Positions 15,528 to 24,482 of a DNA stretch of 64,000 nucleotides are shown here, one piece after another; position 1 is the stretch's first letter, and the number at the start of each line of letters is the position of its first letter. Below the pieces are notes generated by a model that saw nothing but the letters and a program-made list of their open reading frames with translations, made no database searches and was not told where the DNA came from. This DNA is from Hymenobacter sp. DG01 (GTDB lineage: Bacteria > Bacteroidota > Bacteroidia > Cytophagales > Hymenobacteraceae), in the NCBI RefSeq assembly GCF_006352025.1, contig NZ_CP040936.1:2170001-2234000 (forward strand), read 5' to 3'. The position numbers and the translations under genes were made by a program.

Positions 15528-16322
15528 ATGGAAATCTGGGCGAGCTTGCACGTACTGAACCGGACGTTGGAAGCAACTCCCCTGTTGCCGTTTGCTTGCG
15601 CATGGGTACGACGGCATCATATTCCGGCGGCGTTTCGGCCCGTGTATTATTACGTGGGCATCAGGACACTCCTATATTTCCTGGATATTTTCAGCCGCCT
15701 CGCCTTCCGCAACAACGTGTATGTGTACCATACGGCTACGGTGGTGCTGGTTTGCTGTTTGCTGCGCACTTACCAGCACTTGCTGCCCAGGCAGTACCAT
15801 GTGCTGATTGGTGGAGGCTTGCTGCTGTTTCTGGGGGTAGCCGTACTGGATGCCGCCTTGAACGGCTTGTTTACCAACGTGAATACTTATTCGCAGGCTT
15901 TTGGCTGCGCGTTACTGCTGCTACTGGCCCTCCTGCACGTGCTGTACTTGACGCGCAATGCCTCTCTGGAGCGCACGCTGGAAAGTCAGCCGGAGTTTTT
16001 TTTGAGCGCGGCCGTGCTGGTGTACTGCTCCAGCTCTATTGTCAGCTACGTGGCCATCAATACTATTTACAGCGCTGGCTACGATGAGCCGACGCTTATT
16101 CGGCTGGATACGCTGATTACTACCCCCGACATGCTACTGCTGACAGTGCACATGGCCCTGCTGGCCTGGATGTTTCAGCTGTTTCCGTTGAGCGTGGCGC
16201 CCCGGCGGGCTTTGCCCAGCTGGCTGCACTACAGCTCCCGAACCTCAAGGCGCTACCGCCTGCTGGGCCGCTCCCTGATCGGTATTCGCCTACCCCGCCC
16301 CTCCCGCTGGAGCCCGGTTTAA
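15528..16322 (+). CDS. 7TM-type integral membrane protein, probable partner of the next kinase
   Basis: A 264-residue membrane protein with about seven hydrophobic helices (for example TATVVLVCCLLRTY, VLIGGGLLLFLGVAVLDAAL, CALLLLLALLHVLYL, DMLLLTVHMALLAWMFQLF) and a basic, Arg-rich C-terminal tail. No enzymatic motif is visible. It is followed after 60 bp by a soluble-type histidine kinase that has only one short helix of its own, while the related kinase at 21973-23463 carries a multi-helix membrane domain in the same chain. I infer that this protein supplies sensing for the kinase. Not a recognised family. Confidence 0.75.
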   Translation: MEIWASLHVLNRTLEATPLLPFACAWVRRHHIPAAFRPVYYYVGIRTLLYFLDIFSRLAFRNNVYVYHTATVVLVCCLLRTYQHLLPRQYHVLIGGGLLLFLGVAVLDAALNGLFTNVNTYSQAFGCALLLLLALLHVLYLTRNASLERTLESQPEFFLSAAVLVYCSSSIVSYVAINTIYSAGYDEPTLIRLDTLITTPDMLLLTVHMALLAWMFQLFPLSVAPRRALPSWLHYSSRTSRRYRLLGRSLIGIRLPRPSRWSPV

Positions 16323-16382
16323 GCCCCCGGCAGGCTGCTTACCTGTTGCCGGGCCCTTCTGCCAGAACCTTAGGCTACCGCC

Positions 16383-17396
16383 ATGCCAGAAAACCTGTTG
16401 CCGCTGCTGCTTATTGGGCCTATTCTGCTGCTGCTGGCCGTGGGCATCGTGGGCGTGCTGATTCGGGAGCAGCACCGGCGGCTGCGCCAGGAGCAGGAAA
16501 AGCAGTTGCTGCTGGCTCAGCAGAACGAGCTATTGGAGCAGCAGGTAGCCCTGCGCACGGCCGAGGTGGTAGCCCAGCGCAACAGCCTGGAGCAGGCCCT
16601 GCAAGAGTTGCGCACCACCCAAACCCAGCTAGTCCAGAAAGAAAAGATGGCCTCCTTGGGGGAGCTGACGGCCGGCATTGCCCACGAAATCCAGAACCCG
16701 CTCAACTTTGTCAATAACTTCTCCGAAGTCAGCAGTGAGCTGCTGGCAGAGCTGGAAGCCGAGCAGCAGCAAGCCCCCGGCCGCTCGGCCCTGGAAACCG
16801 AGCTGCTGGCCGACCTGAAGCAGAACCTGGTTCGTATTACCCAGCACGGGCAGCGCGCGGCCGCCATTGTGCGGGGTATGCTGGAGCACAGCCGCGCCAG
16901 CACCGGCGAGCGGAAGCCTACGGACCTCAACGCCCTGTGCGAGGAATACCTGCAGCTGGCCTACCAGAGCGCCCGGGCCCGGCACAAAAACTTTACTGTC
17001 ACCCTTACTACCCGGTTCGCGCCGGGCATAAGCCCGGTATCAGTGGTACCCCAGGAGGTAGGGCGGGTGCTGCTTAACCTTTTGCTGAACGCCTTTTACG
17101 CTGTGCGGCAGCGCCAGCAGCAGAGCGGCCCCCTGTACCACCCCGAGGTAACGGTAAGCACCGGCGTCCGGGGCCAGCAGGCGGTAATTAAGGTGCGCGA
17201 TAATGGCCTGGGGATTCCGGCAGCCATTCAAGACAAAATCTTTCAGCCCTTCTTCACCACCAAACCTACCGGCGAGGGCACCGGCCTGGGCCTTTCCCTG
17301 AGCTACGATATCATTACCAAAGGCCACGGTGGCCTGCTCACTTTAAACACGGAACCAAACGAGTTTACGGAATTCAGTATTGTGCTGCCGCTGTAG
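16383..17396 (+). CDS. Sensor histidine kinase
   Basis: A 337-residue kinase with one N-terminal transmembrane helix (residues ~5-27), a coiled coil (~28-85) and the catalytic core. The H-box is GIAHEIQNPLNFV with the phosphorylated His101; N-box LLLNAFYAV, G1 DNGLGIP, F-box FQPFFTTKP and G2 GEGTGLGLSLSYDII are intact. It autophosphorylates and would pass the phosphate to a response regulator, but none is adjacent. The core is closely similar to the kinase at 21973 (shared LRTTQxQLVQ, TAGIAHEIQNPLNFV, GEGTGLGLSLSYDI), so the two are paralogues. Confidence 0.92.
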   Translation: MPENLLPLLLIGPILLLLAVGIVGVLIREQHRRLRQEQEKQLLLAQQNELLEQQVALRTAEVVAQRNSLEQALQELRTTQTQLVQKEKMASLGELTAGIAHEIQNPLNFVNNFSEVSSELLAELEAEQQQAPGRSALETELLADLKQNLVRITQHGQRAAAIVRGMLEHSRASTGERKPTDLNALCEEYLQLAYQSARARHKNFTVTLTTRFAPGISPVSVVPQEVGRVLLNLLLNAFYAVRQRQQQSGPLYHPEVTVSTGVRGQQAVIKVRDNGLGIPAAIQDKIFQPFFTTKPTGEGTGLGLSLSYDIITKGHGGLLTLNTEPNEFTEFSIVLPL

Positions 17397-17748
17397 GGCT
17401 CGGCCATAGGAAAGTCACGCGGAAAAGCAATTTCGGAATAAAGTATTGCCCTTTGCTGCATATCATCTATTTTATCTTTATTTTTATTCTTCCAAGAAAA
17501 CAAGAAGAGTGCGCATCGCTCAGGAATCTGGTTACAGCTTTAGCTGGCCTGCTCCTGAAGGTTGCCACGGAGCCCGGGACTTGGCTGGCACCATCGGTCA
17601 GCTAAGCGTGAGTGAGAGGTAGTGAAGGACGCGGAAGTTTTCACCGGCCCAGCCCGAAGCGGCGGCCATTGCTTGGGAAAATTTCTGTGCGCAGGCGGCC
17701 CCGGCAACGCGCCGGCCCCGCGTTTCTATCCCAAGTACGCAGTGCATC
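17397..17748. other. Intergenic region before the yitT-family gene
   Basis: About 350 bp. The first third is AT-rich (17430-17500), which would suit a promoter, and the rest is GC-rich. I find no terminator hairpin, RNA gene or convincing ORF. Confidence 0.4.
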
Positions 17749-18735
17749 ATGCTGATCGAGCAACTTATTCCGTTGCGCTTACGCACCCGGCGCGCACCCC
17801 GGCCGGCAGCGGCCCCGGCTCTGGAAGCTACCCTGGCCCCTCAGAGCGACTATGGCTTGCTGTACCGGCTGTCGGGGCAGTGGGTGCGGCAGCTGCTCGG
17901 GCACGGAGCCCTGCTGTTGGTGGGGGTGTTCTGCGCGGCCCTGGGGCTGAAGGCTTTTCTGCTGCCCAACGGCTTTATTGATGGCGGAGTAACGGGCATT
18001 TCCTTGCTGGTGAGCCAGGTAACGGGCATTTCGCTGTCGGCGCTGATTGTGATTATCAACATCCCTTTCATCATTCTGGGCTACTTCCAGATAGGTCCGC
18101 GCTTTGCCCTGAAAACCCTGCTCACCATTCTGACCCTAGCCGGGGTGCTGCTGGTGGTTTCCTTCCCCTCCCTGACTCAGGATAAGCTGCTGATTGCAGT
18201 GTTCGGGGGGTTTTTCCTGGGAGCAGGGGTAGGCCTGGCCATGCGGGGCGGGGGCGTGCTGGACGGCACCGAGATTCTGGCGGTGTACATCAGCAAGAAG
18301 CTGCCAGGCTCCATCGGCGACATCATCCTGATTATCAACATCATCATTTTTGGGGTGGCGGCCTGGCTGCTTTCCGTAGAAACGGCCCTGTACTCCATTC
18401 TGGCTTACCTCTCGGCGGCCAAAACCGTGGACTTTGTTATTGCCGGCATTGAGGAGTACACCGGCCTGACCATCATTTCGGCTCAGAGTGAGGCCATCCG
18501 CCAGCTGATTACCGACAAGATGCGCCGCGGGGCTACGGTGTATGAGTGCACCCGCGGCTTCGGCTCCCACGGCCACCAGCACCTGCGCATCGAGGCCATT
18601 TTCACCGTTGTGACGCGGCTGGAGGTAATTCATCTGACCGATGAGATTCGCAAGCTGGACCCCCACGCCTTCATTGTGATGCAGAGCGTGAGCGACATCC
18701 GGGGCGGCCTGATCAAGAAACGTCCGCTCCACTAG
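17749..18735 (+). CDS. YitT family membrane protein (DUF161/DUF2179)
   Basis: A 328-residue inner-membrane protein. After a variable Arg/Pro-rich N-terminus come about six hydrophobic helices with the family signatures LLPNGFIDGGVTGISLL and GLAMRGGGVLDGTEILAVYISKK, then the soluble C-terminal DUF2179 domain (DKMRRGATVYECTRGF, IFTVVTRLEVIHL, DPHAFIVMQSVSDIRGG). The family is widespread and its transported substrate is not known. The domain order and length are typical. It precedes the nucleotide-transporter-like gene by 72 bp in the same direction. Confidence 0.92.
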   Translation: MLIEQLIPLRLRTRRAPRPAAAPALEATLAPQSDYGLLYRLSGQWVRQLLGHGALLLVGVFCAALGLKAFLLPNGFIDGGVTGISLLVSQVTGISLSALIVIINIPFIILGYFQIGPRFALKTLLTILTLAGVLLVVSFPSLTQDKLLIAVFGGFFLGAGVGLAMRGGGVLDGTEILAVYISKKLPGSIGDIILIINIIIFGVAAWLLSVETALYSILAYLSAAKTVDFVIAGIEEYTGLTIISAQSEAIRQLITDKMRRGATVYECTRGFGSHGHQHLRIEAIFTVVTRLEVIHLTDEIRKLDPHAFIVMQSVSDIRGGLIKKRPLH

Positions 18736-18807
18736 CGGAGCAGGGTAGCAAAACCGGCCCGGTAGCACCTCCTGGGTTATATCAGGCTTTTACGCAGCAG
18801 TACGGCA

Positions 18808-21800
18808 ATGGAAACATGGCAGCAGTTTTTGGGGGTGCGGGCGCGGGAGGCGAAGACGGTATGGCTGTTCTTTCTGCATAACTTCCTGCTGGGCATCGGC
18901 ACCATTTTGGTGTATGTAGTAGCCAACGTGCTGCTGCTGGAGCACCACCCCGAGCGTAACCTGCCCCTGGCCTATGGCTTAGGGGCCCTGGGCATGGTAG
19001 GGGTAGCCAAAGCCTATACCTATTGCGAGCATGCCTGGCCCCTCAAGACGCTGGCCCGCCGCACGCTGGTAGCGGCCATTGGGTTCACGGGGCTGCTGGG
19101 CGGCCTGGTGCTACTGCAGGCCAGCGCCGTGGGCGCGGCCGTGCTGCTCATGGTGGGCTACCGCATTATTTACCTGCTAACCAACCTGGAGTTCTGGGGG
19201 CTGTCGGCGGTGGTGTTTGATGTGCGCCAAGGCCGGCGCCTGTTCAGCGTCATCAGCTCCGGCGACATGCCCGCTAAGGCCCTGGGCGCCATACTGGCGG
19301 TTTTTGTGCACGCCCGCACCGACCTGGTTTTTCTGCTGATACTGGCCTTTGGGGCGTATCTAATGGCACTTTACACCCAGCACCTCACCTTCGGGGCGCA
19401 CGTGGTAGAAGCCCGTCCTACCCCCACCCGGCCGGTTCAACCCGTTGCCTCGCCTCTGCTGAGCAGGCTGCCGGGCAGCAACCTGCTAGTGGTGTCCATG
19501 GGCCTGAGTTGGCTGGCCGTGGCGGGCGTGGCTACGGGCGTAGAGTACTTTTTCTTTATCAATGTCAAGTACAAGCTGCTGGAGCAGGCCACCATTCTGC
19601 AGTATGTAGGTGGGGTGCTGGCCTTGTCTTACGGGCTGGCCATGCTGGGCAAGCTCGTGCTCACGCGCCACGGCCTCGATCGGCTGGGCTTGCCCCGCAC
19701 CCTGCTGCTGTTGCCGCTCACGGCCCTGGGCGGGGTAGTGCTGTTTGGGGGCCTGCAGCTGCTGGGCGTAGGGCCGGGTGGCCAGCTGGTGTACTTCTGC
19801 GGCCTGTATCTGGGGCTGGAAGTGCTGCGGCGGGCCGTGTTCGAGCCGGTGTTTCTGGTGTTGTTTCAGCCACTTTCGCCCCCCGGGCGCCTGAAGGGTC
19901 ATACGCTGGTGAAGGGTTTCTACGAGCCGGTGGGCATGGGCCTGACGGGCCTGCTGCTGCTGGCGGTGCAGGCGGCACCTGCTCTTGGGGCCTGGGTGCC
20001 TTTCCTGTGGATGGGCCTGCTGCTGCTGGGGGCCATACTGCTGCTCCAGCGCACGCACCAGTATTACCTCGCGGAGCTGAAAACAGTGCTTAGTCGTCGG
20101 TTTCCCAACCAGCCGCCTGCCGGGCCGCCGACCAGCGTGTTTGAGATGCCGGATGCCTCCGACCCGCTGGAAGAAGCCGGTGCTCTGGTCCAGGCTGGCG
20201 CCGGGCTACCGGCCTCTGCCTTGCCGGCCGCCGCTGCCGAGGCCTTGTACCACCCCAATGCGGCGGTGCAGCAGACCGCCATTAGGAGCTGTTTGCGGGC
20301 CGAGCCCACCCACCCCGCTGCCCTGGCGCGCCTGCACGAGCTGGCCGCTGCCCCGGAGGCCGAGCACCGCCAAACGGCCCTGGGTCTGCTGGACCTGATG
20401 CCCCCACCCCAGCAGGTAGCCTTGTTGCGCAGCTGCCTGCACAGTCTGGAACCGGGGCTTATAAAGGCAGCCGTGGCTGCGGCCAGCCAGGTACCCGGGC
20501 CCGAGGTTATTGCCCTGCTTATTGATTTGCTGGAGGAAAAAGCCGTGCGCAAACCGGCGGCCGATGCGCTGGTGGGCATGGGCGCGGCTGCGCTGCCTAC
20601 CCTGGAAAAAGCCGTGCACCGCCACACCGACTACCCCCTGCTGCGCCGCTTAACCGCCGTGTGTGCCCGCCTGGCTACCCCGGCCGCGCGCCGCGTGCTG
20701 GTGATGCTGGCCCAGCAAACCAACCTGACCCGGCGTGCGGCCGCCCTGCAGGCCCTTACTCGCTTCGATACAGTCATGACCGACGCGCCGCTGTTTCAGC
20801 ACCTGATGCAGAAGGAAATGCGCCTGGCCCAGCTGCTGCTGCACGGCATGCTGGGAGCCCACGTGGAGCTGCGTTCCTGCCTGAAATACGAGCTGAGCAA
20901 GGTGCAGCAGCGCCTGTTCGGGCTGCTGCTGCAGCTCTACGACCGTCAGCCCATCCTCGACGCCCAGCGCAGCATTGCCCGCGTGGGCCAGGAGCGGCAG
21001 GCCAACGCCCTCGAAATCCTCGACAACCTGATTCCACGCCCCCTGTACCAGGGCTTGCAGGCCCTAGTGGAGGTAGGCCGCCTCACCAAAAAGGTCCAGA
21101 CCTTTGATCAGCTGCTGGGCCCCGTGCCGCCGGAGTCCATCCTGACCACAATTCTGCAGCGGGGCGAAGAGGCCTTTGCCCCCTGGACCATCAGCGTGGC
21201 CCTGCGCCAGTGGCAGCCTACCCCGGCTACCGTGCCCACGCTCCGTGCGTACCTGCAGGCGGCCAACGTGCTGGTGCGGGAAAGCGCCGAGGATGTGCTG
21301 GAGCTGCTGCCGGCCCGCTACCCCGCCGTGTATGAGCACTGGCTCAGCCTCTACCCTACCCCGGGCGGGCCGGCCAACCCTGCGCCCCCAGCCCCGCGCG
21401 TGTCGGCGGTGGAGCGGGTGCTGCTGCTGAAAAACACTTCCCTGTTTGCCGAAACGCCCGAAAACGTGCTCAGCAGCATTGTGCCCATCATGAAGGAAGT
21501 AAGCTTCGAGGATCAGCACCGGATTTTCGCCCAGGGCGACCTGGGCACTTCCCTGTTCATCATCTATACCGGCCAGGTGGGCATCTTTACCGAGGAGCAC
21601 CAGCTGGCGGTTTTCCATGAGGGCGACTTTTTCGGGGAGCTGGCCTTGCTGGATGCCGAGCCGCGCTCGGCCTCGGCCGTGGCCCAGGGCCCGGTGGTTG
21701 CTTTCCGCCTCGATCAGGAAGATTTCTATGATGTGATGGAAGAGTGCGCTGAGGTGCTGCAGAACATTCTGCGGGTGCTCTGCCAGCGCCTGCGCCTCCA

Positions 21801-21846
21801 AAACGAGAAAATCAGGGTGCTGGCCGTGGGCGAAATGGTGAAGTAA
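18808..21846 (+). CDS. ATP/ADP-translocase-like transporter fused to HEAT repeats and a cyclic-nucleotide-binding domain
   Basis: A 1012-residue fusion. Residues 1 to ~425 form about 12 hydrophobic helices (for example FLHNFLLGIGTILVYVVANVLLLE and TNLEFWGLSAVVFDVRQGRRLF), resembling the Npt/MFS-type nucleotide carriers. Residues ~450-850 are Ala/Leu-rich helical pairs of HEAT type (ALVGMGAAALPTLEKAV). Residues ~870-1000 are a cNMP-binding domain whose phosphate cassette FFGELALLDAEPRSASAV keeps Glu944 and Arg953, so it should bind cAMP or a related ligand. The layout suggests a membrane carrier or sensor gated by a cyclic nucleotide; the substrate is unknown. A histidine kinase gene follows downstream. 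Confidence 0.85.
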   Translation: METWQQFLGVRAREAKTVWLFFLHNFLLGIGTILVYVVANVLLLEHHPERNLPLAYGLGALGMVGVAKAYTYCEHAWPLKTLARRTLVAAIGFTGLLGGLVLLQASAVGAAVLLMVGYRIIYLLTNLEFWGLSAVVFDVRQGRRLFSVISSGDMPAKALGAILAVFVHARTDLVFLLILAFGAYLMALYTQHLTFGAHVVEARPTPTRPVQPVASPLLSRLPGSNLLVVSMGLSWLAVAGVATGVEYFFFINVKYKLLEQATILQYVGGVLALSYGLAMLGKLVLTRHGLDRLGLPRTLLLLPLTALGGVVLFGGLQLLGVGPGGQLVYFCGLYLGLEVLRRAVFEPVFLVLFQPLSPPGRLKGHTLVKGFYEPVGMGLTGLLLLAVQAAPALGAWVPFLWMGLLLLGAILLLQRTHQYYLAELKTVLSRRFPNQPPAGPPTSVFEMPDASDPLEEAGALVQAGAGLPASALPAAAAEALYHPNAAVQQTAIRSCLRAEPTHPAALARLHELAAAPEAEHRQTALGLLDLMPPPQQVALLRSCLHSLEPGLIKAAVAAASQVPGPEVIALLIDLLEEKAVRKPAADALVGMGAAALPTLEKAVHRHTDYPLLRRLTAVCARLATPAARRVLVMLAQQTNLTRRAAALQALTRFDTVMTDAPLFQHLMQKEMRLAQLLLHGMLGAHVELRSCLKYELSKVQQRLFGLLLQLYDRQPILDAQRSIARVGQERQANALEILDNLIPRPLYQGLQALVEVGRLTKKVQTFDQLLGPVPPESILTTILQRGEEAFAPWTISVALRQWQPTPATVPTLRAYLQAANVLVRESAEDVLELLPARYPAVYEHWLSLYPTPGGPANPAPPAPRVSAVERVLLLKNTSLFAETPENVLSSIVPIMKEVSFEDQHRIFAQGDLGTSLFIIYTGQVGIFTEEHQLAVFHEGDFFGELALLDAEPRSASAVAQGPVVAFRLDQEDFYDVMEECAEVLQNILRVLCQRLRLQNEKIRVLAVGEMVK

Positions 21847-21972
21847 GCCAGGGCTTCTGGCCATCTGGGGGGTCTGGCTTCAACATAATTACAGGCGTGG
21901 GCTGAGGTGGACCATGGTTCCGGGGCGGCGGCTGGGGCCAGCAGGCTCAGTTTCGCCGCGGTTTCTATCCTC

Positions 21973-23463
21973 ATGTCTGCTCCTTCCTCCTCTCTGCGCT
22001 CCTGGCCCGCTGCCCGCACCATCAGGGGGCGGGTGGGTGCCTGGCTGAGCCATTGGTGGTGGCGGGCCATTAACCTGGGGGTGCAGCCCGGCCTCACGGT
22101 GTGGCAGCTCAAGCGGCTTCACCTGCTGAACGGCATCTGCTGGATTACCATCGGTATTTACGCCGGCTACGTGCTGGTGTACCTGAACTCGCCCGACTGG
22201 CTGACGCTGCGCATCTGCCTGGCCGGGCTGGTGCTGCACCTGCCGCCCCTGGTCCTGAACTACTACCACCGCTACGACGCCTCGGCTTACTATAACATCC
22301 TGAGCGTGACCCTGATCTGCTCCCTGACGGCCGTGGTGCGACGCTACAACGGTGTGGAGTACTTCCTGATTACCAACAGCATTGTGGGCATGCTCTTTTT
22401 CCGCACGTTCTGGAAGCTGGCGTTTCTGTTTCTGGTGAACGTGGCCGCCTACTTCGCCGTGCGCTACGCCATGACGGTCGTTACTTTCTCGCTGTACGTG
22501 CCGGGCAGCGCCTACTTCTACAACATCAACGTGGCCCTGTGCTTTCTGACGTTGTTTCTGGTGGTGTACTATTTCCGGAGCGAAAATCTGCAGCAGGAAA
22601 CCCTGCTCAGCCGCCAGAATGAGTCGCTGGCCCAGTCGTTGCAGCACCTGCGCACCACCCAGGCCCAGCTGGTGCAGCAGGAAAAGCTGGCGAGCCTGGG
22701 GGCCCTCACGGCCGGCATTGCCCACGAAATCCAGAACCCGCTCAACTTCGTGGATAACTTCTCGGAGGTAGGCCTGGAAATGGTGCAGGAGCTGCGCGAG
22801 GCGCTGGCCACCGAAACCTTGTCGAAGGAAGCGCAGCAAAACGTGGTTCTGCTTCTCGACGACCTGACCCAGAGCCAGCAAAAGGTGCACGAGCACGCCG
22901 ACCGCGCCGGCAGCATTGTGCGGGCCATGCTCCAGCACAGCCGGGCCGGCACCGGCCAGCGCCAGCCCACCGACCTGAATGCCCTCTGCGACGAGTACCT
23001 GCGCCTGGCCTACCACGGCCTGCGCGCCAAAGTCCCCAGCTTCAATGCCACCCTCACCACCGACTTCGATCTGCAGCTGGGGCCGGTGGAAGTAGTGGCC
23101 GAAGACCTGGGCCGGGTGCTGCTGAACCTGTTTACCAACGCTTTGTACGCGCTGCAGCAAAAAATCAGGGGCATGGCTCCGGGCAGCTACCGCCCCACGC
23201 TTACCGTGCGCACGCGCCGGCTGAAAAACTCCGGGGAGGTGCTGGTGCAGGTGCACGACAACGGCACGGGCATTGCGCCCCAGGTACTAAACCAGATTTT
23301 TCACCCCTTTTTCACGACCAAACCACCGGGCGAAGGCACCGGCCTGGGCCTTTCCCTGAGTTACGATATTGTGACCAAAGGCCACGGGGGCACGCTTTCG
23401 GCCCGCTCCCAGGAGGGTGAGTACAGCGAATTCAGTATCCGGCTGCCGGCCCCGCGCATCTAA
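21973..23463 (+). CDS. Sensor histidine kinase with multi-helix membrane sensor domain
   Basis: A 496-residue kinase. I take the ATG at 21973 (MSAPSSSLRSW); the frame opens at 21907. Residues ~45-210 form about six transmembrane helices, then a coiled coil (~215-235) and the catalytic core: His251 in TAGIAHEIQNPLNFVDNF, N-box LLNLFTNALYAL, G1 DNGTGIAP, F-box FHPFFTTKP and G2 GEGTGLGLSLSYDIV. No response regulator is adjacent, so its output partner is elsewhere. It is a paralogue of the 16383-17396 kinase, which instead lies next to a separate 7TM protein. Confidence 0.92.
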   Translation: MSAPSSSLRSWPAARTIRGRVGAWLSHWWWRAINLGVQPGLTVWQLKRLHLLNGICWITIGIYAGYVLVYLNSPDWLTLRICLAGLVLHLPPLVLNYYHRYDASAYYNILSVTLICSLTAVVRRYNGVEYFLITNSIVGMLFFRTFWKLAFLFLVNVAAYFAVRYAMTVVTFSLYVPGSAYFYNINVALCFLTLFLVVYYFRSENLQQETLLSRQNESLAQSLQHLRTTQAQLVQQEKLASLGALTAGIAHEIQNPLNFVDNFSEVGLEMVQELREALATETLSKEAQQNVVLLLDDLTQSQQKVHEHADRAGSIVRAMLQHSRAGTGQRQPTDLNALCDEYLRLAYHGLRAKVPSFNATLTTDFDLQLGPVEVVAEDLGRVLLNLFTNALYALQQKIRGMAPGSYRPTLTVRTRRLKNSGEVLVQVHDNGTGIAPQVLNQIFHPFFTTKPPGEGTGLGLSLSYDIVTKGHGGTLSARSQEGEYSEFSIRLPAPRI

Positions 23464-23555
23464 GCGCAAGCTCCTGCGTATAAAGCGGCATCCTGGCCTC
23501 CCGCCCGAGGCGGCAGGCCCCTACCCCTGATCCTCACCCCAACCTCTCACACACG

Positions 23556-24284
23556 ATGAACAAGTACCTGCTCTCGACCCTGGCTCTGGCCTTCACCTTC
23601 AGCACCGGCACCACCCTGGCCCAGGGCAAGATGAAAACCAAATCGGACGACGAGAAAACCAAAACCAAGGAAGGTGGCATGACCACCAAAACCAAAGTTG
23701 CCGACGACGGCAAAGTGAAGGTTAAAGGCGAATCGGAGGACGGCGCCAAGCTGAAGGCCACCACCAAGCCCCGCAAAGGCGTGGACATGAAGAACATGTC
23801 GATGTCGTCGTCATCGGGGGCGGGCGTGATGGTAGGCGGTGCCATGATGACCCCGGACAAGGACATTGTAGATAACGCTGTGAACTCCACCGAGCACACG
23901 ACCCTGGTAGCCGCCGTAAAAGGTGCCGGCCTGGTAGAAACCCTGAAGGGTGCGGGTCCCTTCACGGTTTTCGCGCCCACCAACGCCGCCTTCGATAAGC
24001 TGCCGGCCGGTACCGTGAACACGCTTATTCAGCCCGAAAACAAGCAGAAGCTGACCACCATTCTGACGTACCACGTCGTGCCCGGCCGCCTGCTGGCCGC
24101 CGACCTCAAGGACGGGCAGATGCTGACCACCGTGGAAGGGGAAACCCTGATGGTGCACCGCTCGGGTAACACCGTGATGCTGCACGACGCCAAGGGCGGC
24201 ATGGCCAACGTTACCATTGCCGACGTGGTATCCAAGAACGGCGTAACGCACGTTATTGACACGGTGCTAATGCCCACGAAATAA
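23556..24284 (+). CDS. Secreted fasciclin (FAS1) domain protein
   Basis: A 242-residue exported protein with a clear signal peptide (MNKYLLSTLALAFTFSTG, cleavage near LAQG). Residues ~22-90 are very Lys/Thr/Asp-rich and probably disordered. Residues ~105-242 form one FAS1 domain with H1 GPFTVFAPTNAAFDKLP and the YH-VVPGR motif (LTYHVVPGRLLAADL) and H2-like VIDTVLMP. FAS1 domains mediate adhesion and are common on bacterial surfaces. No T9SS tail is present, so a periplasmic or loosely surface-associated location is expected. A terminator follows. Confidence 0.93.
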   Translation: MNKYLLSTLALAFTFSTGTTLAQGKMKTKSDDEKTKTKEGGMTTKTKVADDGKVKVKGESEDGAKLKATTKPRKGVDMKNMSMSSSSGAGVMVGGAMMTPDKDIVDNAVNSTEHTTLVAAVKGAGLVETLKGAGPFTVFAPTNAAFDKLPAGTVNTLIQPENKQKLTTILTYHVVPGRLLAADLKDGQMLTTVEGETLMVHRSGNTVMLHDAKGGMANVTIADVVSKNGVTHVIDTVLMPTK

Positions 24285-24309
24285 ACCTGTTGCCCGCTCA
24301 TAGTATAAG

Positions 24310-24337
24310 GCCGGCTCCGGAAACGGGGCCGGCTTTT
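24310..24337 (+). terminator. Terminator after the fasciclin gene
   Basis: The 10-bp stem GCCGGCTCCG / CGGGGCCGGC (one G-T pair) with a GAAA tetraloop and TTTT, 25 bp after the stop. Confidence 0.85.
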
Positions 24338-24482
24338 CTGCGTAGCAACGTAAAGCAGGTGGGCAGGGCGGGTATGTTACGTAATTGTTACGAAACCCGG
24401 TTGAGGCTTTTGTACCTTAGGGGTGCGGACAGGATTTCCGACCTTTGCCGCTTGCCTTTCTTTACCACACCCTCTTGCCTCT

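Noticed and set aside
21889..23256. 455-codon open frame on the minus strand
   Set aside because: It is antisense to the kinase gene, whose H, N, G1, F and G2 boxes are intact; the antisense product is a His/Gln/Val-rich low-complexity shadow.
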